A stretch of 8,078 nt of DNA from Actinomycetes bacterium (GCA_021779775.1 JAJYAB010000073.1:1-8078), one strand, 5' to 3'. Counted from the first letter of the stretch, positions 1-6,196 are shown. Notes: generated by a model not told the origin, from the letters alone. Program-made: numbers and translations.

Positions 1-300
1 GCCGGAGCTGCAGAGATCCACATGCGGATATCGTCGCCTCCGTTCACCTGGCCTTGCTACTACGGCATCGACACCCCCGACCGCAGCGAGCGCCTTGCTT
101 CACGGCTGTCGCTCGAGGAGATCCCGCTCTACCTCGGTGTCGACTCGATCGAGTACCTGACGCTCGACAATCTGGTGGCAGCCATCGACACTCCCGGTGC
201 TGGCTTCTGCTCCGCTTGCCTGAGTGGTAACTATCCCGTGCCGGTCCCCGTTCGGCTCACCACGTCCGGCGAGCGTCAGCCGGCCTCCGTGGCCCGCTGA
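1..300 (+). CDS. purF: Amidophosphoribosyltransferase (PurF), C-terminal part, cut by window start
   Basis: PurF catalyses the first committed step of de novo purine synthesis: PRPP plus glutamine gives 5-phosphoribosylamine. Only the last 99 residues are here; the frame is open from base 1 and the real start lies upstream. The stretch RISSPPFTWPCYYGIDT and the later FCSACLSGNYPVPVP are typical of the C-terminal phosphoribosyltransferase domain. The Cys at bases 55-57 and the C-x-x-C pair at 208-219 sit where B. subtilis PurF has three of its four [4Fe-4S] ligands, so this is the iron-sulphur, B. subtilis-like class rather than the cluster-free E. coli class; the fourth Cys would lie outside the window. 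The ATG at 22 is an internal Met, not the start. The stop is followed after one base by purM, so the two genes are almost certainly co-transcribed. Confidence 0.95.
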   Translation, partial: AGAAEIHMRISSPPFTWPCYYGIDTPDRSERLASRLSLEEIPLYLGVDSIEYLTLDNLVAAIDTPGAGFCSACLSGNYPVPVPVRLTTSGERQPASVAR

Positions 301-301
301 C

Positions 302-1378
302 GTGCCTTCGCGCACCGGGGCTCCGTCGAGCCCGGCAACCTACGCGGCAGCCGGTGTCGACATCACCGCAGGAGACGCCGCTGTGGACCGGATCAGGAAG
401 CACGTGGCCTCTGCCGGCCGCCCCGAGGTCGTCGGGGGGATCGGCGGGTTCGGTGGCTGCTTCGCCTTCGACCCGACCCGGTACACCGAGCCGGTGCTGG
501 TCGCCTCGACCGACGGCGTGGGGACCAAGGTCGCCGTTGCCCGGGCAGCCCGCCGGTACGATACCGTCGGCATCGATCTGGTGGCCATGGTGGTGGACGA
601 CCTGGTGTGCGTCGGAGCGGAGCCGCTGTTCCTCCTCGACTACGTGTCCACGGGTCGCCTCGACCCCGAGCAGATGGAGCAGCTCGTCTCCGGGGTGGCC
701 GCCGGCTGCCGTACCGCCGGGTGTGCGCTGCTCGGGGGGGAGATGGCCGAGCATCCCGGGCTGATGCCGGCTGGTGACTTCGACCTCGCCGGCTTCGCTG
801 TCGGTGTTGTCGAGCGCCAGGCCATGCTGGGCGCCGACCGGGTGGCTCCGGGCGATGTGCTCGTCGGGCTGGCGTCCCCGGGACTGCGCTCCAACGGGTA
901 CACCTTGGCGCGCCATGTGCTTCTCGAACGGGCTGGTCGGGCGTTCGACGACCCTGCATGGGACGGCGCCGACCACAGCATGGCCGACGAATTGCTGCGG
1001 CCGTCGGTCATCTATGCACCCGGTGTGCTGGCTGCCGTGGCCGCCGCAGCGGGGGGTGTCCATGCGGTGGCACACATCACCGGAGGTGGGATCGCCGGCA
1101 ACCTTCGGCGGGTGATGCCTGCTGGCTGCGACGGGGTGGTCGACCGCTCGACGTGGGAGCTTCCCCGGGTCTTCGCTGAGATCCAACGTCTGGGCGACGT
1201 CGACGACGCGGAGATGACCCGGGTGTTCAACCTCGGGCTGGGCATGGTGCTGACCGTGGATCCCCGGGCAGTCGACGCGGTCATCGGTGCCTTGGGTGAC
1301 GCCGGGTATGCCTCGGCGGCCATCGTCGGCCAAGTGACGACTGGCTCCGGAATGGTCCGTTGGGCGGACCGCCCGTGA
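302..1378 (+). CDS. purM: Phosphoribosylformylglycinamidine cyclo-ligase (AIR synthase)
   Basis: PurM closes the imidazole ring of FGAM using ATP to give aminoimidazole ribonucleotide, in the cytosol. From the GTG at 302 the protein has 358 residues, close to the usual 340-360. Family landmarks in order: TYAAAGVDI at residues 13-21, glycine-rich GGIGGFGG at 45-52, ASTDGVGTK at 68-76, DDLVCVGAEPLFLLDY at 99-114, GGEMAEHPG at 145-153, then SPGLRSNGYTLAR, AHITGGGIAGNL and FNLGLGM. The start was chosen because family homology begins only about 12 residues later and this GTG lies one base after the purF stop. An in-frame GTG at 224 would add 26 low-complexity residues inside purF and is unlikely. 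No clear Shine-Dalgarno is visible, so translation is probably coupled to purF. Asp at 99 replaces the Asn of the E. coli enzyme. Confidence 0.95.
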   Translation: MPSRTGAPSSPATYAAAGVDITAGDAAVDRIRKHVASAGRPEVVGGIGGFGGCFAFDPTRYTEPVLVASTDGVGTKVAVARAARRYDTVGIDLVAMVVDDLVCVGAEPLFLLDYVSTGRLDPEQMEQLVSGVAAGCRTAGCALLGGEMAEHPGLMPAGDFDLAGFAVGVVERQAMLGADRVAPGDVLVGLASPGLRSNGYTLARHVLLERAGRAFDDPAWDGADHSMADELLRPSVIYAPGVLAAVAAAAGGVHAVAHITGGGIAGNLRRVMPAGCDGVVDRSTWELPRVFAEIQRLGDVDDAEMTRVFNLGLGMVLTVDPRAVDAVIGALGDAGYASAAIVGQVTTGSGMVRWADRP

Positions 1379-2010
1379 CATCCCGGCCGGACGTCGGTCT
1401 GGCGCAGGGTGCGGGTTCCAGCCCCGAGCCCGTGGTGCCGGGGATCGCCGGGCCTGGAGGTCCGGCGACACGAGACCTTTGCCGGCATCTGCTCGAGCAT
1501 TCCGTGAAGACGGGGGACTTCGTGTTGAAGTCCGGCCGCCGGTCGAGCTGGTTCGTCGACTCCAAGCAGACGGTGTGCCGCCCGGACGGCATGCTGCTGG
1601 TGGCCGAAGCCGTGCTCAGCATGGTCCCTGATGTGGCGACGGCTATCGGCGGCCTCACCATGGGGGCCGATCCGGTGGCGTTCGTCACCGCCGGGGTGGC
1701 GGCCACCCGGGGACGTCGACTGAAGGCCTTCAGCGTCCGCAGAGTGGCGAAGGACCATGGGCGCGGTGGCAGGATCTCCGGGGCCCTCGACCCTGGCGAC
1801 CAGGTGGTCGTCACCGAGGACACCGTCACCCGGGGCACGTCGCTGCTCGAAGCGGTCAATGCGGTGCGCGACGCCGGCGGTGAGGTCGTGCTGGCAGTTG
1901 CTCTGGTCGACCGGGGAGGTACAGCCGGGCGGCTCTTGGGTGACGCCGGCGTGATCTTCAGGGCCGTGGTGAGCGCCCTGGACCTCGGGTTCGACTACGA
2001 GGGGGCTTGA
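1375..2010 (+). CDS. pyrE: Orotate phosphoribosyltransferase
   Basis: PyrE transfers the phosphoribosyl group of PRPP to orotate to give OMP in pyrimidine synthesis. Seen in the 211-residue product: GDFVLKSGRRSSWFVDSK at 47-64 (the L-K-S-G motif contains the Lys equivalent to Salmonella Lys26), the flexible-loop motif VRRVAKDHGRGG at 121-132, and the PRPP loop VVVTEDTVTRGTS at 144-156. The loop normally reads R-K-x-x-K-D-H; here the first Lys is Arg123, while Arg122, Lys126 and His128 are kept. The GTG start at 1375 overlaps the purM stop as GTGA, a classic coupling arrangement, with a weak GGCGGA just upstream. The first 30 or so residues are Gly/Pro-rich and match nothing, so GTG at 1432 or 1435 is an alternative start. 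The identity is firm; other type I PRTases lack this motif set. Confidence 0.92.
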   Translation: MTSRPDVGLAQGAGSSPEPVVPGIAGPGGPATRDLCRHLLEHSVKTGDFVLKSGRRSSWFVDSKQTVCRPDGMLLVAEAVLSMVPDVATAIGGLTMGADPVAFVTAGVAATRGRRLKAFSVRRVAKDHGRGGRISGALDPGDQVVVTEDTVTRGTSLLEAVNAVRDAGGEVVLAVALVDRGGTAGRLLGDAGVIFRAVVSALDLGFDYEGA

Positions 2011-2038
2011 CCCGCCCCGTACGGCGAGGTGCCGCAGC

Positions 2039-2050
2039 TCCGGATCCGGA
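2039..2050. repeat. 12-bp perfect palindrome in the pyrE/SDR convergent gap
   Basis: TCCGGATCCGGA is its own reverse complement. It sits in the 49-nt gap between the convergent pyrE and dehydrogenase genes, 10 nt before the larger stem-loop at 2061-2084. It may add to transcript termination or simply reflect GC-rich chance; no function is shown. Confidence 0.5.
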
Positions 2051-2059
2051 TGCGGCCGG

Positions 2060-2890
2060 TCACAGGAGGCGGCCGGCTCCTGTGGCGAGCACCCGCTGGT
2101 ACAGGCCTGCCGGCAGGCGTCCCAACATGTCGATCACCTTGGCGTCCGGCCCGATCAGCGCTCGCCGGCGGTTCTTGGCTACCGCAGCCAAGATCTGGCG
2201 TGCTGCCTTTTCCGGTGTTGTCAGGGCGATCATGTTGAAGCGCTTCTGGGCTTTGTCGATGTCACCGGCCAGCGATGCGGTGCTCTCGTCGAAACGGGCG
2301 TTGCGGACGATCGCCGTCTTAATGCCACCGGGGTGGATGGTGGTGGATGACACCCCGCAGGGTGTCATCTCAAGCTCGATGCGGAGCGCGTCGGTGAAGC
2401 CCCGTACGGCGAACTTGGCCGCGTTGTACGCCGACTGGGCCGGCACGCTGATCAGTCCGAACACGCTGGACATGTTGACGATGTGCCCTTCGCCCGACGC
2501 CTTCAGGTGGGGCAGGAATGCCTTGGTGCCGTAGACGACGCCCCAGAAGTTGATGCCCATGAGCCATTCGAAGTCTTCGTAGGACATCGACTCGATGGTG
2601 GCACCCAACGCCACACCGGCATTGTTGAAGATCAGGTTGACCTTGCCGTGCTCGGCGACGACCTGATCGGCCCAGCAGTACATCGCCTCGCGGTCGGCCA
2701 CATCGACGTGGCTCGACGACACTTTGACACCGAGGCCTTCGCATCGCCCGAGGGTCTCGGCGAGCCCGTCGGGGTCGATGTCCGACAGGGCAAGGTCGGC
2801 TCCGGAGCGGGCAAGCCGGGTGGCCAAGGCCCGGCCGATACCTGACCCGGCGCCGGTGATAGCCGCCACGCGGCTGTTGAATCCCTTCAT
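2060..2890 (-). CDS. Classical short-chain dehydrogenase/reductase (SDR)
   Basis: NAD(P)-dependent oxidoreductase, 276 residues, probably interconverting an alcohol and a ketone or aldehyde. The Rossmann motif TGAGSGIG is at residues 12-19, NNAG at 89-92, and the catalytic set is Asn114, Ser142, Tyr155 and Lys159 (YNAAK). Asp37 at the end of the second strand favours NAD(H) over NADP(H). The opening MKGF and overall pattern recall mycobacterial SDRs such as Rv3085 of the mymA operon, but this is from memory. ATG at 2890 was chosen because AGAGGAG lies exactly 8 nt upstream; ATG at 2896 and GTG at 2899 are too close to, or overlap, that site. It is the last gene of the minus-strand operon, 63 nt after the EthA-like gene. 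A likely partner role is to supply or remove the ketone used by the Baeyer-Villiger enzyme; the substrate is unknown. Confidence 0.9.
   Translation of the reverse strand: MKGFNSRVAAITGAGSGIGRALATRLARSGADLALSDIDPDGLAETLGRCEGLGVKVSSSHVDVADREAMYCWADQVVAEHGKVNLIFNNAGVALGATIESMSYEDFEWLMGINFWGVVYGTKAFLPHLKASGEGHIVNMSSVFGLISVPAQSAYNAAKFAVRGFTDALRIELEMTPCGVSSTTIHPGGIKTAIVRNARFDESTASLAGDIDKAQKRFNMIALTTPEKAARQILAAVAKNRRRALIGPDAKVIDMLGRLPAGLYQRVLATGAGRLL
2061..2084. terminator. Stem-loop, candidate bidirectional terminator between convergent genes
   Basis: CACAGGAG (2061-2068) and CTCCTGTG (2077-2084) form a perfect 8-bp stem around the 8-nt loop GCGGCCGG. It lies 50 nt after the pyrE stop and overlaps the last codons and stop of the convergent dehydrogenase gene, so it could end transcripts from both sides. 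Neither side has a T-run; many actinobacterial terminators lack one. The structure is seen; the termination role is inferred. Confidence 0.5.
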
Positions 2891-2898
2891 GGTCATCA

Positions 2899-2905
2899 CT
2901 CCTCT
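2899..2905 (-). promoter_or_regulatory. Strong ribosome binding site deciding the SDR start
   Basis: Read on the minus strand this is AGAGGAG, a near-perfect anti-16S match, 8 nt before ATG at 2890. It discriminates against the two in-frame start codons lying between. Confidence 0.75.
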
Positions 2906-2953
2906 GGGGGGATGCCGGAGCTCCGTGAGATCAGCTGAAGCCGACCCGGCGGC

Positions 2954-4426
2954 TCACGAGAACACCATGGCGTCGTCCCGGACGTCGCGGAGCTTCAAGG
3001 CACGGTAGTCGCGAAGGTAGCTCTGGTGGACTTGCCACGGGAAGGCCGAGCCCTGCTTGGGGAACTCGTCGACGGAGCGCTGGATGTATCCCGCGCTCAA
3101 GTCGAGGAGGGGAGACGAGGTGATAGAAGGGTCCCGGTTGACCGGCATGCAGCGCCGCTGACCGGTTTGGCGCAGGTGGTTCAGGAGGCGGCAGACATAG
3201 TCACAGGTCAGGTCGCACTTCAACGTCCACGAAGCGTTCGTGTAGCCGACGGCCAGCGCCAGGTTGGGAACGCCTTCGAGCATCATGCCCTTGTAGGCCA
3301 GCCTGCTCGCCACGTCGACTCGGTCGCCGTCGACTCTGAGCCGGATGCCGCCCAGGAACAGGATCTCCAAGCCGGTGGCGGCGACGATCACGTCGGCGGG
3401 AAGCTCGGCTCCGGACCGCAGGAGGATACCGGTCTCGGTGAACGTGTCGACGTGGTCGGTCACGACCGACACGGTGCCGGCCCGAACTGCCTTGAAGAGA
3501 TCGCCGTCGGGGGCGATGCAGACACGCTGGTCCCACGGGTCGTACCGTGGGGTGAAGTGCGTATCGATGTCGTAGCCGTCGGGCAGCTGACGTTCGACGC
3601 CTTTGCGCAGCACACGCTTGACGAGTCCTGGGCGCCGCCGGCTGATCTGGAAGAACGCCTGGGTGCCGAGCGCGTAGTACCAGCGGATGGCCGTCGCACT
3701 CGCACGGGCGGGCAGGATCCGACGCAAGAGCCTGGCCAGAGGATCCTTGGCAGGTATGGCCGCGATGTACGTCGGGGAGCGCTGCAGCATCGTGACGTGC
3801 CCGGCGGTCTGGGCGAGCGACGGGACGAGCGTCACGGCGGTGGCACCGCTGCCGATGACCACGACCCGCTTGCCTTCGTAGTCGAGATCCTCCGGCCATG
3901 ACTGGGGGTGCACGATGGTGCCGGTGAAGCGGTCCATCCCGGTGAAGTCCGGGAGGTAGCCGTGGTCGTAGCGGTAGTACCCGGTGCACGAGAAGACGAA
4001 ATCGCAGGTGAGCTTCACGACGTCGCCGGTGGCGCTCCCGGTGTCGGTTCGTTGCGCCGTGACGGTCCACTGGGCCTCGGTGCTGGACCAGTCGGCTCCC
4101 ACGACCCGATGGCCATAGCGGATGTGCTTGTCGACCCCGGTCTGGGTGGCCGTCTCTTCGATGTAGCGCAGGATCGACGCACCGTCGCCGATGGTCTTCT
4201 CCCCGTCCCACGGGCGGAACGAGTAGCCGAGGGTGAACATGTCGGAGTCCGACCGGATGCCTGGGTAGCGGAACAGGTCCCAGGTTCCGCCGATGGCGTC
4301 GCGGGACTCCAAGACGGCGAAGGTGGCCCACGGGCATTTTTCCTGTAGGTACCGGGCAGCCCCGATCCCCGACAGGCCGGCGCCGACGATCAGGACGTCG
4401 AGATGCTCGCTGCCGGCGCGGGACAT
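2954..4426 (-). CDS. EthA-type flavin monooxygenase (Baeyer-Villiger monooxygenase)
   Basis: FAD- and NADPH-dependent monooxygenase of 490 residues; M. tuberculosis EthA has 489. Such enzymes insert oxygen next to a ketone or oxidise sulphur, and EthA itself activates thioamide drugs. Motifs: FAD-binding GAGLSG at 15-20, GGTWDLFRYPGIRSDSDM at 46-63, the Baeyer-Villiger fingerprint F-x-G-x-x-x-H-x-x-x-W-P satisfied by FTGTIVHPQSWP at 167-178, then the NADPH-binding GSGATA at 192-197, and near the end YTNASWTLKCDL. Resemblance to EthA runs the full length as far as I can recall its sequence. The start ATG lies 11 nt after the upstream gene's stop with an AGGA site, so the two genes are one operon. 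Several paralogues of this family occur in mycobacteria (for example MymA), so EthA orthology is not claimed and no symbol is given. Confidence 0.92.
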   Translation of the reverse strand: MSRAGSEHLDVLIVGAGLSGIGAARYLQEKCPWATFAVLESRDAIGGTWDLFRYPGIRSDSDMFTLGYSFRPWDGEKTIGDGASILRYIEETATQTGVDKHIRYGHRVVGADWSSTEAQWTVTAQRTDTGSATGDVVKLTCDFVFSCTGYYRYDHGYLPDFTGMDRFTGTIVHPQSWPEDLDYEGKRVVVIGSGATAVTLVPSLAQTAGHVTMLQRSPTYIAAIPAKDPLARLLRRILPARASATAIRWYYALGTQAFFQISRRRPGLVKRVLRKGVERQLPDGYDIDTHFTPRYDPWDQRVCIAPDGDLFKAVRAGTVSVVTDHVDTFTETGILLRSGAELPADVIVAATGLEILFLGGIRLRVDGDRVDVASRLAYKGMMLEGVPNLALAVGYTNASWTLKCDLTCDYVCRLLNHLRQTGQRRCMPVNRDPSITSSPLLDLSAGYIQRSVDEFPKQGSAFPWQVHQSYLRDYRALKLRDVRDDAMVFS

Positions 4427-4437
4427 GGATCCTGCGC

Positions 4438-5322
4438 TCAGGATGCGGCCGTCGTCAGCTTGCTGTTCAGCGCCCCTTCGGGGCCGAACAGCTCCTCACG
4501 CCAGCGTTCGATGAGGATGGCAGTGTCACGGTCTTCGGGGTGGAAGTCGCTCCGGTTGTAGTCACGCAGGTCGCGCCACACGGCGTTGGTCATGAAGGGC
4601 GACGTGCGGAACCGGCGCCAGCTCTTGCGCAGCACGCCGCGTCGGTAGGTCGCGCGATCGAAGAGGAGGGAAGTGGCGACCTCCAGCGCGATGCCGCCCA
4701 GGAACGCCACCGTGATGGCGTTCATCGTGAAGATCCGGGTCCGCTCACTGCCACCGACTGCCCTGAAGACGTCAAAGGCCACAGCCTTGTGCTCGGACTC
4801 TTCGAGGGCATGCCACAGGAACAGGCTCTTCACCTCGTCGTGACCGAGCAAGACCCGAGCTTCCTCGTCTGCGAGGAGGAGCTCGGCCAACGTGGCCGTG
4901 AAGTGCTCGAGGGCGGCGGTAGCAGCCAGGTTCACCTTGGCGGGCAGCAGGCGCTCGGTGATGGCCAACCCTCGCTTCGTGAGCCGCTCGACGCGCTTGG
5001 CCGGATAGCCGAGCTTGCCGAAGTGGTCGTTCAGCCCCCGGTGCTCACGCCCGTGCATGGATTCCTGTCCGATGAACCCCGCCACCTGACGCTTCAGCTC
5101 GGGATCGGTGATCTGATCACGGAAGTTGCGAACGGACCGGACGAAGAAGTCCTCGCCGTCTGGGAACACCGCGGACAAGCCCGCCATCAGATGGCTGGCG
5201 ACCAGGTCGTCGTCGGCGGCGAAGTGCTTGGGCAGATCCTGGAGCGAGGCTTCGAAGGAGATGCGGCGGGTGGGGACCTTCCGCCCGGCGTTCCTCGTCT
5301 GTTTCGTCGATGCTTGGATCAT
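4438..5322 (-). CDS. PF10118/COG3687 family protein, probable ferritin-like di-iron oxygenase ('metal-dependent hydrolase')
   Basis: A 294-residue protein of the family usually labelled 'predicted metal-dependent hydrolase'. The sequence shows a full ferritin-like di-iron ligand pattern: Glu57 (FPDGEDFFVRSVR), Glu87-x-x-His90 (QESMHGREH), Glu139 (LEHFTA), and Glu175-x-x-His178 (HALEESEHK). That E / ExxH / E / ExxH order suggests an oxygen-activating di-iron enzyme rather than a hydrolase. A hydrophobic helix at about 198-218 could touch the membrane. The start at 5322 lacks a good Shine-Dalgarno, but a candidate promoter places transcription start at the ATG, so the mRNA may be leaderless. 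It is the first gene of the operon with the EthA-like monooxygenase and the SDR, divergent from a TetR regulator. Family assignment is fairly sure; the reaction is unknown. Confidence 0.83.
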   Translation of the reverse strand: MIQASTKQTRNAGRKVPTRRISFEASLQDLPKHFAADDDLVASHLMAGLSAVFPDGEDFFVRSVRNFRDQITDPELKRQVAGFIGQESMHGREHRGLNDHFGKLGYPAKRVERLTKRGLAITERLLPAKVNLAATAALEHFTATLAELLLADEEARVLLGHDEVKSLFLWHALEESEHKAVAFDVFRAVGGSERTRIFTMNAITVAFLGGIALEVATSLLFDRATYRRGVLRKSWRRFRTSPFMTNAVWRDLRDYNRSDFHPEDRDTAILIERWREELFGPEGALNSKLTTAAS

Positions 5323-5330
5323 CGGAAACC

Positions 5331-5359
5331 ACTTTAGATGATTCAGGGGATTTCTTCAA
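5331..5359 (-). promoter_or_regulatory. Candidate promoter of the oxidative operon
   Basis: On the minus strand a -35-like TTGAAG (5354-5359) is separated by exactly 17 nt from a -10-like TAAAGT (5331-5336). Each matches the vegetative consensus at 4 of 6 bases. The expected start, about 7 nt downstream, falls at 5323-5325, next to the ATG at 5322, implying a nearly leaderless transcript. It lies in a local AT-richer pocket in otherwise GC-rich DNA. Confidence 0.45.
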
Positions 5360-5371
5360 GTACTCAGTTTC

Positions 5372-5380
5372 TGCTACTGT
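5372..5380 (+). promoter_or_regulatory. Candidate extended -10 promoter of tetR
   Basis: TGCTACTGT fits an extended -10 (TG-n-TAnnnT). The predicted transcription start, at about 5386-5388, is at the GTG proposed as the TetR start (5389), again pointing to a leaderless mRNA. No good -35 is seen. Its upstream half overlaps the -35 of the divergent promoter, so one bound repressor could shut both. Confidence 0.4.
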
Positions 5381-5388
5381 CTCCCGGG

Positions 5389-6018
5389 GTGGACGAGGCA
5401 GTCGACCAGGCGGCTCCGAGGACGAAGGGCGCCCAGACCAGACAGGCGATCCTCGACGCGGCGATCGTGCGGTTCGGCCGGGAGGGCTACCGCTCGACGT
5501 CGGTTGCCGACATCGCACGCGACGCTTCGGTGGGCGGTACCGTCGCCTACGCGTACTTCGCCAACAAAGAGGCATTGTTCCTGGCGGCATTGGACGAAGA
5601 TGCCGCCTCGGCGATCCACCTGGGGCTGTCGAGCCTTGTCGCCGACCACGGCGTGCAGTACTGGCGGCAGACGTTGATCTTCACGTTGGTGGAGGCCCTG
5701 GAGTGTCACCCCCTGGCCCGGCGCGTGCTGGCCGGCCTGGAGCCCGACGTCACCGACCGCGTGCTGGACATCCCGGCGCTGGCGGAGTTCCGGAAGGGGT
5801 GCACGGAGCGGCTTCGTGACGAGCAGTTGGCTGGGATGGTCCGCCCGGACATCGACGCCACCACCATCGGCAACGGGTTCGTGGCGATCGTCTTGTCGTT
5901 GTTGATGTCGGTGCTGCAGCTGGGTAGCAGCATCGTCGACGCCTACGGCAACGACGTCGCTGCGGTGTTCGAGGCGGCTCTCGCACCTGTCTGGATCCAC
6001 GGCGCGACCCAGCGCTGA
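5389..6018 (+). CDS. TetR/AcrR-family transcriptional regulator
   Basis: A 209-residue DNA-binding repressor-type protein. The N-terminal TetR domain is clear: TRQAILDAAIVRFGREGY at residues 17-34, then the helix-turn-helix TSVADIARDASVGG with AYAYFANKEALF at about 37-64. The rest is the variable helical ligand-binding and dimer domain, with no ligand signature I recognise. The GTG at 5389 is preferred because a candidate extended -10 lies just before it and TetR proteins usually have a short tail before the first helix; ATG at 5338 would add 17 residues and start inside the opposite promoter. It is divergent from the di-iron/EthA-like/SDR operon and upstream of an MFS gene, the usual arrangement for a local regulator that also controls itself. 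In M. tuberculosis ethA is likewise divergent from a tetR-type gene, ethR. The stop codon lies inside the 17-bp tandem repeat. Confidence 0.9.
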   Translation: MDEAVDQAAPRTKGAQTRQAILDAAIVRFGREGYRSTSVADIARDASVGGTVAYAYFANKEALFLAALDEDAASAIHLGLSSLVADHGVQYWRQTLIFTLVEALECHPLARRVLAGLEPDVTDRVLDIPALAEFRKGCTERLRDEQLAGMVRPDIDATTIGNGFVAIVLSLLMSVLQLGSSIVDAYGNDVAAVFEAALAPVWIHGATQR

Positions 6019-6098
6019 CATCGGCACAGCGCTGACATCGGCACAGGGTTGACATCGGCACAGGGTTGACATCGGCACAGCGCTGCCTGGCACAGCGC
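6016..6098. repeat. 17-bp tandem repeat array at the 3' end of tetR
   Basis: Four consecutive 17-bp units read TGACATCGGCACAGCGC (6016-6032), the same with a GGGT end (6033-6049 and 6050-6066), and the GCGC version again (6067-6083). A fifth, 15-nt degenerate unit follows at 6084-6098. Bases 5999-6015, still coding, match the unit at about 9 of 17 positions and may be a decayed copy. The TGA of tetR is the first unit's first three bases. The period is not a multiple of three and the array is non-coding beyond that. No known element is recognised; it is too compact, and spacer-free, for CRISPR. Confidence 0.9.
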
Positions 6099-6119
6099 AG
6101 ATCGCTGCCCGGATCTGCG
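6096..6119 (+). terminator. Hairpin, candidate tetR terminator
   Basis: CGCAGATC (6096-6103) and GATCTGCG (6112-6119) form a perfect 8-bp stem with loop GCTGCCCG. It directly follows the tandem repeats, about 80 nt past the tetR stop. There is no T-run, so factor-independent termination is only possible, not shown. If it works it separates tetR from the transporter gene. Confidence 0.5.
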
Positions 6120-6196
6120 GACCCTGGTTCTCCTGGCGCCGGTACGTCACGCGGCCTCTTCCAGCCCGGATAAGGCCCTCCGAAAAATTTCTTCAT

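Noticed and set aside
257..1471. Minus-strand open frame of 404 codons opposite purM and pyrE
   Set aside because: No family motif, composition of a shadow frame, and it covers two unmistakable plus-strand genes.
3026..3901. Plus-strand open frames opposite the EthA-like gene
   Set aside because: Low-complexity Gly/Asp/Val/Arg-rich products without motifs; the minus strand encodes a full-length monooxygenase with FAD and NADPH motifs.
5365..5379. CAGT-N7-ACTG as the TetR operator
   Set aside because: Arms are only 4 bp and do not extend; too weak to call as a site.
5338..5388. TetR start at ATG 5338
   Set aside because: It would place the coding region across the divergent operon promoter and add 17 residues not typical of TetR N-termini; the GTG at 5389 fits the candidate promoter better.
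6049..6071. Two perfect TTGACA hexamers, 17 bp apart, as -35 boxes
   Set aside because: They arise at the repeat junctions ending in GGGT. No -10-like sequence lies 16-18 nt downstream of either, so the match is probably a by-product of the repeat.
6016..6098. CRISPR array
   Set aside because: Units are 17 bp, directly abutting with no spacers, and no cas gene is present.
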